A DNA stretch of 64,000 nt from Silvimonas iriomotensis (GCF_014645535.1 NZ_BMLX01000003.1:248001-312000); one strand, 5' to 3'; numbered from the stretch's first letter, positions 19,594-29,524 are shown. Translations and numbers: made by a program. Notes: a model not told the origin generated them from the letters alone.

Positions 19594-21193
19594 TCTGCCG
19601 CAACCGGATGCCCGGTTGGCCGCCATCGTGGAGACTGATCCGCGTGCCTTGCGCATGTGGCTGATCGGCCTGCCCAGCGGCCACGTGCTTGAAACCGGCC
19701 GACAGATTTTCGATGCCCTTGCCTCGTGCAACCGCACGGTGCTGGATGCGGACGCCCGCATCAAACTGCTGGATGAATACCGTCGCGTACTGGATGTGAT
19801 GTCGGGCGATTTTGCCGCACAGGCGGTATCGCAAGGCATGCCCATGCGGGATAAGCCGCGCCAGGCCATGTTGCTGATGCGCAATCTGTGGCTGGAGCTG
19901 GCGGGGGGTTACAAGATCGCCCTTGTGGAGCGCGTGGAAAAGCGTTCGTTCTTCAGTGGCAACAGCAAGCAGCAAGTGCCGCAACTGGTGCAACTGGTCA
20001 TGCTGCTGTTTTACCGCGCCTACCAGCTTGATTGCCGCATGGCCATGCAGCCGTTCTCCGGCATGTGGCGTGAACTGCATCAGTTGTTCCAGCTGATGGC
20101 GCAAGCGCGCCAGCTGGACGAACCGCACCTGGAAGAAGTCGGTCCGCCGGTGGGCGTGCTGTACAAGCGGATTGTCTTGTTGTCGCTGGCAGACCCGTTG
20201 CGGTTCTCGACCATCGAGCTGGAAAAGGTCATCGAGATCATCGACAACTACGCTCCGGCCGCGCATTTCCAGCCGGTGGCGCAACATGCCGGCACCGGCG
20301 GGTTTTTCCTGGCGCGGCTGGATGCCGATGAGCCGCCGGCCTATTACGGCAACAACCTGCCGGGTGATTACACCGGCCCGGCCATGCTGATCGATACCAT
20401 CGAGCTGGGCAAAAAACTGCACAAGATGCTGCAGGGGCTGGAAACCAAGGCGCCGGCGGTGCCGGACCGGGTGAAAATCCAGTTCTGGATGGACATCCTG
20501 CGCCGCCTGCTCAAGCAATGGAGCATCGCCCCGCGCCGCATGTTCCAGCGCATCCCCAAAGACGCCACCGTGGATTTGTGCGTGGGCTTCAAACATGTCG
20601 CGCCCTGCGCCATGGATGCCGACGTGCCGCTGCCGCCAGACCAGCTTGAACAGGCTGGCATTACCACTGACCTGCACATGCAGGACTGGGCGGTGGTGGA
20701 CGAAAGCCCGGGTGGCTACGCACTGGCCAAACGGGAAGCCCCGCCAGAGCGCCTGCGCGTGGGCGAGCTGGTGTCTGTGCGCCCGCAAGAAGCCGGGGGC
20801 AACTGGATGTACGCCGCCGTGCGCTGGATTCAGCAAAGCGAAGAAGGCGCGCTGGAAATCGGCGTGCAGATTTTTGCGCCCAAAGCCGAGCTGGGCTTGC
20901 TGCGCCATATCGATGCGCAGTCTTCGGCCGCACCGACTCCGGTGCTGATGCTGCCCACGATGTCCATCCTGCGCCAGCCGGCCCGTGTGCTGGCGCCACG
21001 CGGTACTTTCGTCAAAGGCGGTCAGTTCCGCGTAGAGACCGGCAGCGACACCATCATGCTGACGGCGGTACGGCTGGTGGAACAGCAGGCCGGGTTTGAC
21101 CTGTTTGAGTTTGATGTGCCGGTGGATGAGGCGGTCGAGTCTGGTCCGGCCAAAGACGCCCAGCCGGTACGCCAGCCCTATAGCGGGCGCTAG
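19577..21193 (+). CDS. Conserved hypothetical protein, 538 residues
   Basis: A soluble protein without signal peptide or membrane helices, starting MQLSLDLPQPDARLAAIV, with GAGGAG nine bases upstream inside the end of bioA. The N-terminal 260 residues are helical (LETGRQIFDALASCNRTVLD; VMLLFYRAYQLDCRMAMQP). The C-terminal 200 residues are beta-rich (ERLRVGELVSVRPQEAGGNW; MSILRQPARVLAPRG) and could be a degenerate PilZ-like or OB-type region. Proteins of this type recur in Neisseriales and Burkholderiales without a known role. Translational coupling to bioA is seen, but functional linkage is not implied. Confidence 0.7.
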   Translation: MQLSLDLPQPDARLAAIVETDPRALRMWLIGLPSGHVLETGRQIFDALASCNRTVLDADARIKLLDEYRRVLDVMSGDFAAQAVSQGMPMRDKPRQAMLLMRNLWLELAGGYKIALVERVEKRSFFSGNSKQQVPQLVQLVMLLFYRAYQLDCRMAMQPFSGMWRELHQLFQLMAQARQLDEPHLEEVGPPVGVLYKRIVLLSLADPLRFSTIELEKVIEIIDNYAPAAHFQPVAQHAGTGGFFLARLDADEPPAYYGNNLPGDYTGPAMLIDTIELGKKLHKMLQGLETKAPAVPDRVKIQFWMDILRRLLKQWSIAPRRMFQRIPKDATVDLCVGFKHVAPCAMDADVPLPPDQLEQAGITTDLHMQDWAVVDESPGGYALAKREAPPERLRVGELVSVRPQEAGGNWMYAAVRWIQQSEEGALEIGVQIFAPKAELGLLRHIDAQSSAAPTPVLMLPTMSILRQPARVLAPRGTFVKGGQFRVETGSDTIMLTAVRLVEQQAGFDLFEFDVPVDEAVESGPAKDAQPVRQPYSGR

Positions 21194-21219
21194 GTCCGGC
21201 CGCAGCGCCTGTCTGTTTC

Positions 21220-21663
21220 TTAGCCAGCAAACTCGGGCTCGACCAGTCGCGCCAGATGCAGGAGTGATTCCTGCCAGCCCAGGTAACACGCCTCTGTCGG
21301 GATGGCATCCGGGATACCGGCCTGCGTGACGCGCATGTCGGTTCCGCAACTCACCTGTTGCAATTCGATGGTCGTTTGCATCTCACCCGCCAGGTTCGGG
21401 TCGTCAAACCGGGTGGTGTAGCGGATGTATTCATTCGGCCGCAGTTCAACGTAAGTGCCGCCAAATGAGTGGCTATTGCCGCTGGCGAAATGGGTGAAGG
21501 ACATCTTGAACTGCCCGCCAGTGCTGGCTTCCATCTGGTGTACCTTGCCGGTGAAACCGTTGGGCGGCAGCCAGCGCGCCAGCGCGTCCATATCCAGAAA
21601 TGCGCGGTAGATGTTTGCGGGGCTGGTCCGCAGTACGCGATGAAGCGTGATGGTCGAGGGCAC
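21220..21663 (-). CDS. SRPBCC/AHSA1-family protein
   Basis: A 147-residue START-like fold protein (ITLHRVLRTSPANIYRAFLD; LARWLPPNGFTG; FGGTYVELRPNEYIRYTTRF; CYLGWQESLLHLARLVEPE). Such proteins bind hydrophobic ligands or resemble the Hsp90 activator Aha1 C-terminal domain; the ligand cannot be told. I start it at GTG 21663, which has AGGAG seven bases upstream. Longer in-frame starts lack such a site and add low-complexity sequence. Confidence 0.78.
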   Translation of the reverse strand: MPSTITLHRVLRTSPANIYRAFLDMDALARWLPPNGFTGKVHQMEASTGGQFKMSFTHFASGNSHSFGGTYVELRPNEYIRYTTRFDDPNLAGEMQTTIELQQVSCGTDMRVTQAGIPDAIPTEACYLGWQESLLHLARLVEPEFAG

Positions 21664-21755
21664 GGGCGTTCTCCTGTTCAGGTCAGGCGCGGCCAGATCA
21701 GCCGGGCTTGCCCGATTATAGTGAACACCTTGCCAGCGCTTTGGCGCCTGCCGCG

Positions 21756-22658
21756 TCAATCTTCGGTTTTGTCGTCTTTGCGGCGCGCGCGCGGGTGATG
21801 GGCGTCGTAGCTTTTGGCCAGCACTTTCCAGTCCAGGTGCGTGTACACCTGTGTGGTCGAAAGATTGGCGTGTCCCAGCAATTCTTGTACTGCCCGCAAG
21901 TCGCCCGAGTTCTGCAACAGATGCGTGGCGCAGCTATGCCGCAGCTTGTGCGGGTGCAGGGGTTCGGTAATGCCCAGACGGGCTTCCCAGGTTTTGAAAC
22001 GGGCCTGAACCGCGCGGGTGGTCAGCGGTTTGCCATGCTGGCCGACAAAAACGTGCGTGCAGTCGGGCAGGGCGATGAGGGCGCGTTCGTGCATCCATTC
22101 ATTCAGCGCGGCGATGGCTTTGTGGCCAATCGGCACCATGCGCGTCTTGTTGCCCTTGCCGGTAATGCGCGCCAGCGCGCCGCCAAGATCAAGATCGGCC
22201 AGTTGCACGCTCACCAGTTCAGAAACCCGCAGGCCGGATGAATAAGCCAGTTCGAACATGGCTTTGTCACGCGCGCTCAGCGTGTCGTCATCGGGCATAT
22301 TGTCCAGCAGGCCCACGGCGGCGTCTTCAGACATGGCCTTGGGCAGGCGCTGGCGTTTGCGCGGGGGTTTGACGCTGGCGGCCGGGTCCAGCGGCCAGCC
22401 CAGATCGCGCGCCATCAGCTTGTAGAAGGTGCGCCAGGCCGACAGCATGCGGGCAATGGAATACGCAGACAGCCCGCGCGCAGCCAGTTGCCGGACAAAG
22501 CCGCGCACATCCAGCGCGGTCAGTTCATTGAGCGGTTTGTTGCCGGCCAGTGTGACCAGGTCTTGCAGATCACGCAGATACGCTTTGCGGGTTTCCGGGC
22601 TGGCGTGTTTCTCGCCTTCAAGAAACCGGGCAAAGCGCGCCTGCAAGTCTTCGGTCAT
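21756..22658 (-). CDS. xerC: Tyrosine recombinase XerC
   Basis: A 300-residue site-specific recombinase resolving chromosome dimers at dif with XerD and FtsK. Residues 1-90 form the SAM-like core-binding domain. The catalytic set is complete: Arg144 (SGLRVSELV), Lys168 (GKGNK), His237 and Arg240 (HPHKLRHS), His263 (LGHAN) and Tyr272 (TTQVYTHLD). It begins six bases after the DUF484 gene and ends the operon dapF-DUF484-xerC, a classic proteobacterial arrangement. Confidence 0.95.
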   Translation of the reverse strand: MTEDLQARFARFLEGEKHASPETRKAYLRDLQDLVTLAGNKPLNELTALDVRGFVRQLAARGLSAYSIARMLSAWRTFYKLMARDLGWPLDPAASVKPPRKRQRLPKAMSEDAAVGLLDNMPDDDTLSARDKAMFELAYSSGLRVSELVSVQLADLDLGGALARITGKGNKTRMVPIGHKAIAALNEWMHERALIALPDCTHVFVGQHGKPLTTRAVQARFKTWEARLGITEPLHPHKLRHSCATHLLQNSGDLRAVQELLGHANLSTTQVYTHLDWKVLAKSYDAHHPRARRKDDKTED

Positions 22659-22664
22659 GACGGT

Positions 22665-23381
22665 TTATTGCTCGTCCGTCACCGGCAGGTCAGCGTCCGT
22701 GACCTCGGCCGACAAGACCGGCGGGCCGGACGGCACGACACGGCGGATCGCCGCGGCCAGCAGTTCAGACAGGCGCTGCAGATACAGCGTGCCCATGTCC
22801 GGGAAGAAGCGTTCCGGATCATCGCTGGCCAGGACCATGATGCCAAACGGCTGATCGCTGGTTCTGAGGGCAAACAGCGCAAACGACTTCAGGCTGGCGC
22901 CGGTGCCTTCAAACCACTCGATCACTTCATCGGTCACATACGGGCCGCAATACGGCGAGACCAGGTTGTTGGCCAGCTTGTGCACGGCTTCGCCCACCGG
23001 CGTGAATTCACGCAGCTGGGCGTCGGCCGGCAGCCACAGGCGCAGGGCCACATGTGGAACCAGGAAACGCTCTTTGAGGTGATATTCCAGCGTGCCGACA
23101 ATGCCTGGCAGGTCGTTGGCCTGCATCAGGCCGACCGCCAGCTTTTGCACCAGATCGGAGATCACGTCGTTTTCTTCGCCAAACTGCAGCAGTTCGCCAA
23201 GACGCGTTTCCATGGCGCGGTTTTTCTCGCGCAGCGTCAGCAACTGGCGCTCCGCCAGCGATACGGCCTGGCCGTTGTGACTGTGCGGCACGAAAATATC
23301 CGCGATCTCGTCGGCATAGTCTTCAAAAAAACCGGGGTTTTCCTGCAACCATTGCATGACTTCCTGGGCTTGCATCGTCAA
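22665..23381 (-). CDS. DUF484 family protein
   Basis: A 238-residue protein with a helical N-terminus (VMQWLQENPGFFEDYADEIADIF), a coiled-coil segment (LAERQLLTLREKNRAMETRL) and a C-terminal GAF-like domain (about 90-220). The family is regularly found between dapF and xerC, as here (46 bases after dapF, six before xerC). Its function is not established. Confidence 0.88.
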   Translation of the reverse strand: MTMQAQEVMQWLQENPGFFEDYADEIADIFVPHSHNGQAVSLAERQLLTLREKNRAMETRLGELLQFGEENDVISDLVQKLAVGLMQANDLPGIVGTLEYHLKERFLVPHVALRLWLPADAQLREFTPVGEAVHKLANNLVSPYCGPYVTDEVIEWFEGTGASLKSFALFALRTSDQPFGIMVLASDDPERFFPDMGTLYLQRLSELLAAAIRRVVPSGPPVLSAEVTDADLPVTDEQ

Positions 23382-23427
23382 CTCTCTTCCTGGCTATATG
23401 TTGGATCTGTTGTTGTGACGGGCCGGA

Positions 23428-24258
23428 TCAGATCTGGACCTGGCCGGTAAATACGCTGACTGCCGGGCCGGTCATCATCACCGGCGTGCCCGGGCCGTGC
23501 CAGCTGATGGTCAGATCGCCGCCATGCGTGGTCACGCGCACGGTCGGGTCCAGCAAGCCGCGACGGATGCCAGCGACGACTGCCGCGCAGGCGCCCGTGC
23601 CGCAAGCCAGCGTTTCGCCAGCGCCGCGCTCATACACGCGCAGTTTGACGGCGCCGCGGTTGATGATCTGCATAAAGCCGGCGTTCACGCGTTGCACAAA
23701 GCGCGGGTGCGATTCAATCACCGGGCCCTGGCGTTCCACAATGCCGCTGTCGACGTCATCGACCACCTGTACAGCGTGCGGGTTGCCCATGGACACCACG
23801 GTGATGTCGGCGTGCTCGCCGTTGACATCCAGCGCATGGATCACCTGATCGGCATCGGCCACGAACGGGATCTCGGCGGGCAAAAAGCGCGGCTCGCCCA
23901 TATCGACGGTCACAAGGCCGTTGGCTTCCAGCCGGGGCTTGATCACGCCTTTGGCGGTATCGACCACAATCTCGGTTTTCTCGGTCAGGCCCTGGTCGAG
24001 CACAAAGCGCACAAAGCAGCGCGCGCCGTTGCCGCAATGCTCTACTTCGCCACCGTCAGAGTTGAAAATCCGGTAGCGAAAATCCACACCTTCACGCTCA
24101 GCGGGTTCGACCAGCAACAGCTGGTCAAAGCCGATGCCAAAATGGCGATCGCCCAGTTTGCGGATGGTTTCGGCAGACAGTTGCACGGGCTGGCGCACGC
24201 CATCGAGCACGATGAAATCGTTGCCCAGGCCCTGCATCTTGGTAAAAGTCAGATTCAT
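23428..24258 (-). CDS. dapF: Diaminopimelate epimerase
   Basis: The 276-residue enzyme converts LL- to meso-diaminopimelate for lysine and peptidoglycan synthesis. The two catalytic cysteines are in HCGNGARCF and [10 protein letters not shown]; the N-terminus [18 protein letters not shown] is diagnostic. Length matches E. coli DapF (274). First gene of the dapF-DUF484-xerC unit. Confidence 0.96.
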   Translation of the reverse strand: MNLTFTKMQGLGNDFIVLDGVRQPVQLSAETIRKLGDRHFGIGFDQLLLVEPAEREGVDFRYRIFNSDGGEVEHCGNGARCFVRFVLDQGLTEKTEIVVDTAKGVIKPRLEANGLVTVDMGEPRFLPAEIPFVADADQVIHALDVNGEHADITVVSMGNPHAVQVVDDVDSGIVERQGPVIESHPRFVQRVNAGFMQIINRGAVKLRVYERGAGETLACGTGACAAVVAGIRRGLLDPTVRVTTHGGDLTISWHGPGTPVMMTGPAVSVFTGQVQI

Positions 24259-24338
24259 AACAAGTCTTTGCTGGTCGTTGTGCTCAGGCTAAACGGCTGC
24301 GCGCTGCCTGGCAAGATAACTCGGGCGTGCCGTGCCCA

Positions 24339-24752
24339 TTACGGACAGAGGCGCATGTATTCAATCTTGATGCATTTATCCATCACCACCATCAGACCGG
24401 CCGCACGGGCGCGGGCGGCGGCGGCTTCATTGACGATGCCCAGCTGAATCCAGATGGCTGGCGCGCCAATGGCAATGGCGTCGTCGACGACGGCATCGAT
24501 CTCTTCGGCGCGGCGGAACACATTCACCAGATCGACCTTGCCCGGCACGTCTTTGAGCGTGGCCCAGGCTTTCTCGCCCAGCACCTCTGACACCATGGGC
24601 CGCACCGGCACAATCTGGTAGCCCGCGCGCTGCATGACTTGCGAGACGCCAAAGCTGGGGCGATCGGGCTTGGGAGACAACCCCACCACCGCGATGCGTT
24701 TGACGCGCTCCAGCAGGCTGCGGATTTCATCATCAGACGGGTTCTGGAACAT
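24339..24752 (-). CDS. CoA-binding domain protein (YccU-like)
   Basis: A 137-residue single-domain Rossmann protein: RIAVVGLSPKPDRPSFGVSQ, GYQIVPVRPMVSEVLGEKAW, VDLVNVFRRAEE and WIQLGIVNEAA are the hallmarks of the succinyl-CoA synthetase alpha-type CoA-binding fold. Its cellular role is unknown. I start it at ATG 24752 (MFQNPSDDEI), where the conserved part begins. It is downstream of ridA and separated from it by a terminator. Confidence 0.85.
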   Translation of the reverse strand: MFQNPSDDEIRSLLERVKRIAVVGLSPKPDRPSFGVSQVMQRAGYQIVPVRPMVSEVLGEKAWATLKDVPGKVDLVNVFRRAEEIDAVVDDAIAIGAPAIWIQLGIVNEAAAARARAAGLMVVMDKCIKIEYMRLCP

Positions 24753-24800
24753 GGGCGACTCCGGCGGGCTCGATGCAAAGTAGATCAGGGCAGGCCTGAC

Positions 24801-24833
24801 AAAAACCAGCCCGGCGCACAAGGCTGCCGGGCT
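24801..24833 (-). terminator. Intrinsic terminator after ridA
   Basis: Minus strand: AGCCCGGC, ten-base loop, GCCGGGCT, GG and TTTTTG. Confidence 0.82.
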
Positions 24834-24860
24834 GTCTGGGGCGATCGGCGGCGGTGGTGG

Positions 24861-25244
24861 TTACTTCGACAGCACCAGCACGGCGTCAGCCTCGACGATG
24901 GCGCCCTTGGGCAGCGCGGCGGCCTGGATGGCAGCACGGGCCGGGTAGGGCTCGACAAAGTATTCGGTCATGATTTCGTTCAGACGCGCAAAGTTGGCCA
25001 GATCCGTCACGAACACGCCCAGTTTGACGATGTCGGACAGATCACCGCCGGCGGCTTGTGCCACGGCGCGCAGATTGGTGAAAACCTGATGCGCCTGGGC
25101 ATCAAAGCCGTCTACCAGGTTGCCCGAAACCGGGTCCAGACCAATCTGGCCGGACAGATACACAGTGTCGCCCACCTTCACGGCCTGCGAATACGGGCCA
25201 ACGGCTTTCGGGGCTTTGTCGCTATGGATAATGGACTTGCTCAT
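24861..25244 (-). CDS. ridA: RidA family reactive enamine/imine deaminase
   Basis: A 127-residue trimeric protein that hydrolyses 2-aminoacrylate and related imines released by PLP enzymes. Signature sequences are [23 protein letters not shown], given here only as GPYSQAV and [10 protein letters not shown], and [20 protein letters not shown] with the conserved Arg of the active site. GGAG lies seven bases before the ATG. Own terminator at 24801. Confidence 0.93.
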   Translation of the reverse strand: MSKSIIHSDKAPKAVGPYSQAVKVGDTVYLSGQIGLDPVSGNLVDGFDAQAHQVFTNLRAVAQAAGGDLSDIVKLGVFVTDLANFARLNEIMTEYFVEPYPARAAIQAAALPKGAIVEADAVLVLSK

Positions 25245-25302
25245 GCTGTAACTCCGGCAAATTGGCAGTGGAAAAGGAAGTGGCCCAGTGTACCGTACCT
25301 GT

Positions 25303-26490
25303 TCAGTCCTCGGGCAGGAACCGCTCCAGCAGTGTATTGAGGAAGCGCCGGCCGCGTTCGGTGGGCTGCACGTGATGCAGATCGCGGCTGATCAGGCCAT
25401 CGGCCACGGCGCGTTCGATCTCGTGGACCACTTTGGTGATCGGCAGGCCGGTGCGGTGGTTGAAGAGGTCGATATCAAACCCGTCGATCAGTCGCAGCGC
25501 GTTGAGCATGAATTCAAACGGCAGTTGTTCCAGCGTGACACGTTCTTCCGTCTGTACCGCGTTGCCCTGCGCCATCTGGTTCAGGTACTCGGTCGGCTGC
25601 TTGTAGCGCATTTGCCGGATGATCTTGTCCGGAAAACTGATCTTGGCGTGCGCGCCGGCGCCAATGCCCAGATAGTCGCCAAACGTCCAGTAATTGAGAT
25701 TGTGCCTGGCGCGCCGGCCCGGGCGGGCGAAGGCGCTGGTCTCATAGTGCTCGAAACCGGCTGCCGCCAGATGGGTTTCGATGGCGTCCTGCATGTCGGC
25801 CGCAGTGTCGTCATCCGGCAGTGCAGGCGGGTAGCGGTGGAACAGCGTGTTGGGTTCCAGCGTCAGGTGATAGGCCGACAGATGCGTCGAGCCCGCGGCA
25901 ATGGCGGTGTCGATATCGCTGATCGCCTGGGCCAGTGTCTGGCTGGGCAGGGCGTACATGATGTCGAGGTTGAAGTTGTCGAAATGCCGCTTGGCGATTT
26001 CGATGGCTTTGTGTGCCTCTTCATCATTGTGAATCCGGCCCAGCGCCTTGAGGTGATCGCCGTTGAAACTCTGGATGCCGATCGAGAGCCGGTTGATACC
26101 TGCTGCACGATAACCGGCAAATTTCTCGGCCTCAAACGTGCCCGGATTGGCTTCCAGGGTGATTTCTGCATCGGGCAACAACCGCACGCGGGCGCGGATG
26201 CCGGCCAGCAGTTCATCCATGGCGGCGGCAGAGAACAGACTGGGCGTGCCGCCACCCATGAAAATGGTGGTGACCGGGCGGCCCCATACCAGCGGCAGAC
26301 AGGATTCCAGATCACGCAGCAGGGCGTCGATGTACTCGCGCTCCGGCACGCCATCGCGCAGGGCGTGGCTGTTGAAGTCGCAATACGGACACTTCTTCAC
26401 GCACCAGGGGAAGTGAATGTAAAGCGAGAGCGGCGGCAGGGCCGTCAGGCCCCAGTTGGCGCTGGAAGTGGGCTGCAAAATGGCGGGCAT
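25303..26490 (-). CDS. hemW: Radical SAM heme chaperone HemW
   Basis: A 395-residue protein with the radical-SAM cluster motif CVKKCPYC in [20 protein letters not shown], residues about 29-48. This CxxxCxxC is followed by the extra residues typical of HemW, not Hem[11 protein letters not shown] and GIQSFN follow. HemW binds heme and delivers it to membrane proteins. I start it at ATG 26490 ([10 protein letters not shown]). It is the distal gene of the rdgB cluster, an arrangement (rph, rdgB, hemW) common in proteobacteria. Confidence 0.93.
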   Translation of the reverse strand: MPAILQPTSSANWGLTALPPLSLYIHFPWCVKKCPYCDFNSHALRDGVPEREYIDALLRDLESCLPLVWGRPVTTIFMGGGTPSLFSAAAMDELLAGIRARVRLLPDAEITLEANPGTFEAEKFAGYRAAGINRLSIGIQSFNGDHLKALGRIHNDEEAHKAIEIAKRHFDNFNLDIMYALPSQTLAQAISDIDTAIAAGSTHLSAYHLTLEPNTLFHRYPPALPDDDTAADMQDAIETHLAAAGFEHYETSAFARPGRRARHNLNYWTFGDYLGIGAGAHAKISFPDKIIRQMRYKQPTEYLNQMAQGNAVQTEERVTLEQLPFEFMLNALRLIDGFDIDLFNHRTGLPITKVVHEIERAVADGLISRDLHHVQPTERGRRFLNTLLERFLPED

Positions 26491-26538
26491 CAAGAACTCG
26501 GCGTACGGCCAGATCAAATGATCGGGCGGTGAAAATCG

Positions 26539-26859
26539 TTATTCGGCGGCAGGGGTGTCTGCTTTGGCCAGCAGGAAACTGCCGTCGTACAGTGCCAGAC
26601 GGCGGCGCACGCGGTTGCGGCGATCCAGCTCATACAGAATCTGGTAGCCGTCGGCTTCACGGTCGGCCAGTTTGCGCTGGGTGGTCCAGTGCAGTTTCAG
26701 TTGGGCCACCTGCAATTGCGCGGCAAACTCTGGCCGCGCCAGCGCATGGTTGGCGACGGTTCTGGGCGGCGTTTCTTTCCAGCGCATCCAGTCAGCATCG
26801 GCTTTGGGGCGCGAATAAAACACGCCGTCCACTTCAAAATCAAACACAAATTCCTGCAT
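26539..26859 (-). CDS. Hypothetical protein, 106 residues
   Basis: Small soluble acidic/basic protein (MQEFVFDFEVDGVFYSRPKA...; LYELDRRNRVRRRLALYDG). No recognised family. It lies 41 bases downstream of the phosphoesterase gene and 48 before hemW on the same strand, so it is probably part of the rdgB-hemW transcript. Confidence 0.6.
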   Translation of the reverse strand: MQEFVFDFEVDGVFYSRPKADADWMRWKETPPRTVANHALARPEFAAQLQVAQLKLHWTTQRKLADREADGYQILYELDRRNRVRRRLALYDGSFLLAKADTPAAE

Positions 26860-26900
26860 GTACTGCGGGTTCCTTCACTCTTTTGTGGCCTGGCGCCGCG

Positions 26901-27647
26901 TTAGCGTGCATAGCCGGTGGCCAGCGCGTGGGCCCAGTCGGGTCGGCCATTGGCCTGCGCTTGTGCCACGGCGCGCTGGTAGTCATAAGGGACGGCCAGC
27001 AGTTCTGCAAACCACTGGCCCTCGCATTGTTCGCAAATGGCATAGCGCGCAAACGGCGCGCCGGTTTCGATCACGTGCGGGTAGGGGTGATCATCATCGT
27101 ATGCCGGTAAACCCACGCTGCCGGGGTTCACGATCAGCTTGCCATCCGCAGTGCAGACAATCCGCGGGTGGTGCGTGTGGCCACAGGCGATCACCTGGGC
27201 ATCCATGCCGCCAAGCCGCTCGCTGATTTCATCAGCATGCGCCAGCCGCACGCCGCCAGGTTCGACGGTCTCCAGAAAGTACGTCAGATCGCTGGTTGGC
27301 GTGCCGTGGCACAGAAATACGGCCGGCCCCAGCCAGGCCACGCCCGGCAGCTTTGCCAGCCAGGCCAGTACGTCGTCACTGACCTTGCTGCGGGCATAGC
27401 TGTCAGACGGGCTGCTGCGCTCGGGGTTGGCCGGATCAACCGCCAGTAACTGGCGTTCATGATTACCGGCCAGTTGTACCCAGCGCTGGCGCATCAGGAA
27501 TTCAGCGGTTTCTTGCGGCCACAACGGGCCGGACAAACTGTCGCCCAGGTTCACAATGGTGCTGATGCCACGGCTGTGTGCATCGACCAGCACGGCGTCC
27601 AGCGCCGGCAGGTTGCCGTGGATATCAGAGACCAGTGCAAAGCGCAT
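26901..27647 (-). CDS. Calcineurin-like metallophosphoesterase (YfcE/MJ0936-type)
   Basis: A 248-residue phosphoesterase with the metal-binding blocks in order: SDIHGN (residues 7-12), NLGDSLSGP, AGNHER, CHGTPTS and CGHTHHPR. All five motifs are intact. The family hydrolyses phosphodiesters or nucleotide substrates; the natural one cannot be told. Start ATG 27647 (MRFALVSDIHGN) is at the conserved edge. It overlaps nothing and follows the 74-residue gene by about 14 bases. Confidence 0.85.
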   Translation of the reverse strand: MRFALVSDIHGNLPALDAVLVDAHSRGISTIVNLGDSLSGPLWPQETAEFLMRQRWVQLAGNHERQLLAVDPANPERSSPSDSYARSKVSDDVLAWLAKLPGVAWLGPAVFLCHGTPTSDLTYFLETVEPGGVRLAHADEISERLGGMDAQVIACGHTHHPRIVCTADGKLIVNPGSVGLPAYDDDHPYPHVIETGAPFARYAICEQCEGQWFAELLAVPYDYQRAVAQAQANGRPDWAHALATGYAR

Positions 27648-27661
27648 GGCGGCGTGCCTGT

Positions 27662-27886
27662 TCAGTCTTTGTTGGCCCACGGGTTATCGAGGGCATCGAC
27701 CATCCGGTGCAGGACCTCACGCATTTGCGCCGGGGCCACTTCCATCAACAGGCCGTCTTCAAAGGCGTCCTGCATCAGCTGGACGATCTCGTCCAGGTTC
27801 TCGTTCATGACTTTCACTTTTTCCGTGCACGACACCACACTGCCATCGTCGCGCAGAAACACAGCCCAGCGCTTTTCATCCGCCAT
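27662..27886 (-). CDS. Hypothetical protein, 74 residues
   Basis: A small acidic protein (MADEKRWAVFLRDDGSVVSC...EIVQLMQDAFEDGLLMEV). Its ATG overlaps the rdgB stop in TAATG, which indicates coupled translation. No family recognised. The overlap and co-orientation make it a credible gene. Confidence 0.68.
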   Translation of the reverse strand: MADEKRWAVFLRDDGSVVSCTEKVKVMNENLDEIVQLMQDAFEDGLLMEVAPAQMREVLHRMVDALDNPWANKD

Positions 27887-28479
27887 TAAATGCCTTCCTC
27901 CCGCAATTTGGCGACCAGTGCCGCCAAAGCTTTGCCTCTATGGGAGATGAGGCCTTTCTCTTCTGGCGTCAACTGGGCGACGGTGCGATTGTATTGCGGG
28001 ATCAAAAACAGCGGATCGTAGCCAAAGCCGCCATCGCCCTGGGCAGCCTGCAAGACATAGCCATGGCAGGTGCCGTCGGCGATCAGCGGTTGCGGATCAT
28101 CGGCATGGCGCACCAGCACCAGTGCGGCGTAATACCAGGCGCGGCGGTCTTCATTGCCGTGCAGCACCTGCAGCAGTTTTTCGTTGTTGCGGGCGTCAGA
28201 TTTGGGTTCGCCCGCGTAACGGGCAGAGAACACACCGGGCGCGCCGCCCAGCGTGGCCACGCAAATGCCGGAGTCATCGGCCAGCGCCGGCAACCCGGTA
28301 ATGCGAGAGGCATGGCGCGCCTTGGTCAGCGCGTTCTCGATAAACGTGTGAAACGGTTCTTCAGCCTCCGGCACACCCAGCTCGCCCTGGGGGACGATTT
28401 CCAGATCAAGTTGTGCAAACAGGTGGCGGAACTCGCGCACCTTGCCGGTGTTGTTGCTGGCCAGAACAATACGTTTCAT
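27886..28479 (-). CDS. rdgB: Non-canonical purine NTP pyrophosphatase (XTP/dITP)
   Basis: The 197-residue product has the same length as the E. coli enzyme. It starts MKRIVLASNNTGKVREF (the SNN/K substrate loop) and contains ALADDSGICV and HRGKAL. It removes inosine and xanthosine triphosphates from the nucleotide pool. I use ATG 28479; the preceding TTG is in frame but unnecessary. Confidence 0.95.
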   Translation of the reverse strand: MKRIVLASNNTGKVREFRHLFAQLDLEIVPQGELGVPEAEEPFHTFIENALTKARHASRITGLPALADDSGICVATLGGAPGVFSARYAGEPKSDARNNEKLLQVLHGNEDRRAWYYAALVLVRHADDPQPLIADGTCHGYVLQAAQGDGGFGYDPLFLIPQYNRTVAQLTPEEKGLISHRGKALAALVAKLREEGI

Positions 28480-28507
28480 CAATGGTTTTCCGGGTTGAGC
28501 GTGGCGA

Positions 28508-29524
28508 TCAGGCTTCAGTGGGCTGGCGCTGCGTTTGCGCCATGGCCGCTTCGATCAGCGAATAGTCTGCATCCTTGAGCAGTTTGGCATCGGACAACAT
28601 GCGGCGCCACTGACGCGCGCCGAACTGGCCCTGATACAAGCCCAGGATATGCCGGGCGATAAAGCGCAGCGGCGTACCGGATTTGAGTTCGGCCTCGATA
28701 AACGGTCGCAGTGCTGCCATCACGTCTTCCCGCGATCGCTCTACCGGCGCGGCGCCGTAAAACAGCGTATCAACCTCGGCCAGCGTGAAGGGGTTTTGAT
28801 AAGCCTCACGCCCGATCATCACGCCATCCACATGCTTAAGGTGTTCAGCCGTTTCAGCGTGGTCGGTAATGCCGCCGTTGATGATGATTTCCAGATTGGG
28901 GAAATCACGCTTCAACTGATACACATAGTCGTACTTCAGCGGCGGAATCTCGCGGTTTTCCTTGGGCGACAGACCCTTGAGGATGGCATTGCGCGCATGC
29001 ACGATGAACGTCTGGCAACCGGCTTCAGACACGTGCCCGACAAAATCGCGCACATAGTCATAGTGCTCGACATCATCAATGCCGATGCGGTGTTTGACGG
29101 TAATGTCGATGTCCTTGACCGCATCGCGCATGCCTTTGACGCATTCGGCCACCAGTTGCGGCTCTGCCATCAGGCACGCGCCAAAACTGCCCGACTGCAC
29201 GCGTTCAGACGGGCAACCCACATTCAGATTAACCTCGTCATAACCCCAGTCTTCCGCAATCTTCGCGCAGCGCGCCAGATCGGCCGGATCAGACCCGCCC
29301 AGTTGCAAGGCCAGCGGGTTCTCTACCCCGTCAAACCGCAGATGACGCATCTTGTCGCCATGCAAGATGGCGCCCGTGTTGATCATCTCGGTATACAGCC
29401 AGGCATGCGTGGACAGCATGCGGGCGAAGTGACGGTAGTAGCGGTCAGTCCAGTCCAGCATTGGCGCAATGCTGTAACGGCGGGAAGGTGCGATGGCGTT
29501 CAAGGCGTTGTTTTCTACGGACAT
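28508..29524 (-). CDS. dusA: tRNA-dihydrouridine(20/20a) synthase
   Basis: A flavoenzyme of about 338 residues reducing uridine at positions 20/20a of tRNA. Diagnostic: SIAPMLDWTDRYYRHFARML, LYTEMINTGAILHG, the catalytic Cys in NLNVGCPSERVQSGSFGACL, KHRIGIDD and IINGGI. The ATG at 29524 (MSVENN) is closest to the conserved start; an in-frame ATG at 29584 would add 20 residues. It sits between rdgB and the lower-GC orphan membrane genes. Confidence 0.93.
   Translation of the reverse strand: MSVENNALNAIAPSRRYSIAPMLDWTDRYYRHFARMLSTHAWLYTEMINTGAILHGDKMRHLRFDGVENPLALQLGGSDPADLARCAKIAEDWGYDEVNLNVGCPSERVQSGSFGACLMAEPQLVAECVKGMRDAVKDIDITVKHRIGIDDVEHYDYVRDFVGHVSEAGCQTFIVHARNAILKGLSPKENREIPPLKYDYVYQLKRDFPNLEIIINGGITDHAETAEHLKHVDGVMIGREAYQNPFTLAEVDTLFYGAAPVERSREDVMAALRPFIEAELKSGTPLRFIARHILGLYQGQFGARQWRRMLSDAKLLKDADYSLIEAAMAQTQRQPTEA

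Noticed and set aside
21756-22658. Phage integrase
   Set aside because: The tyrosine recombinase has XerC length and sequence and sits in the dapF-DUF484-xerC operon, so it is the housekeeping enzyme.
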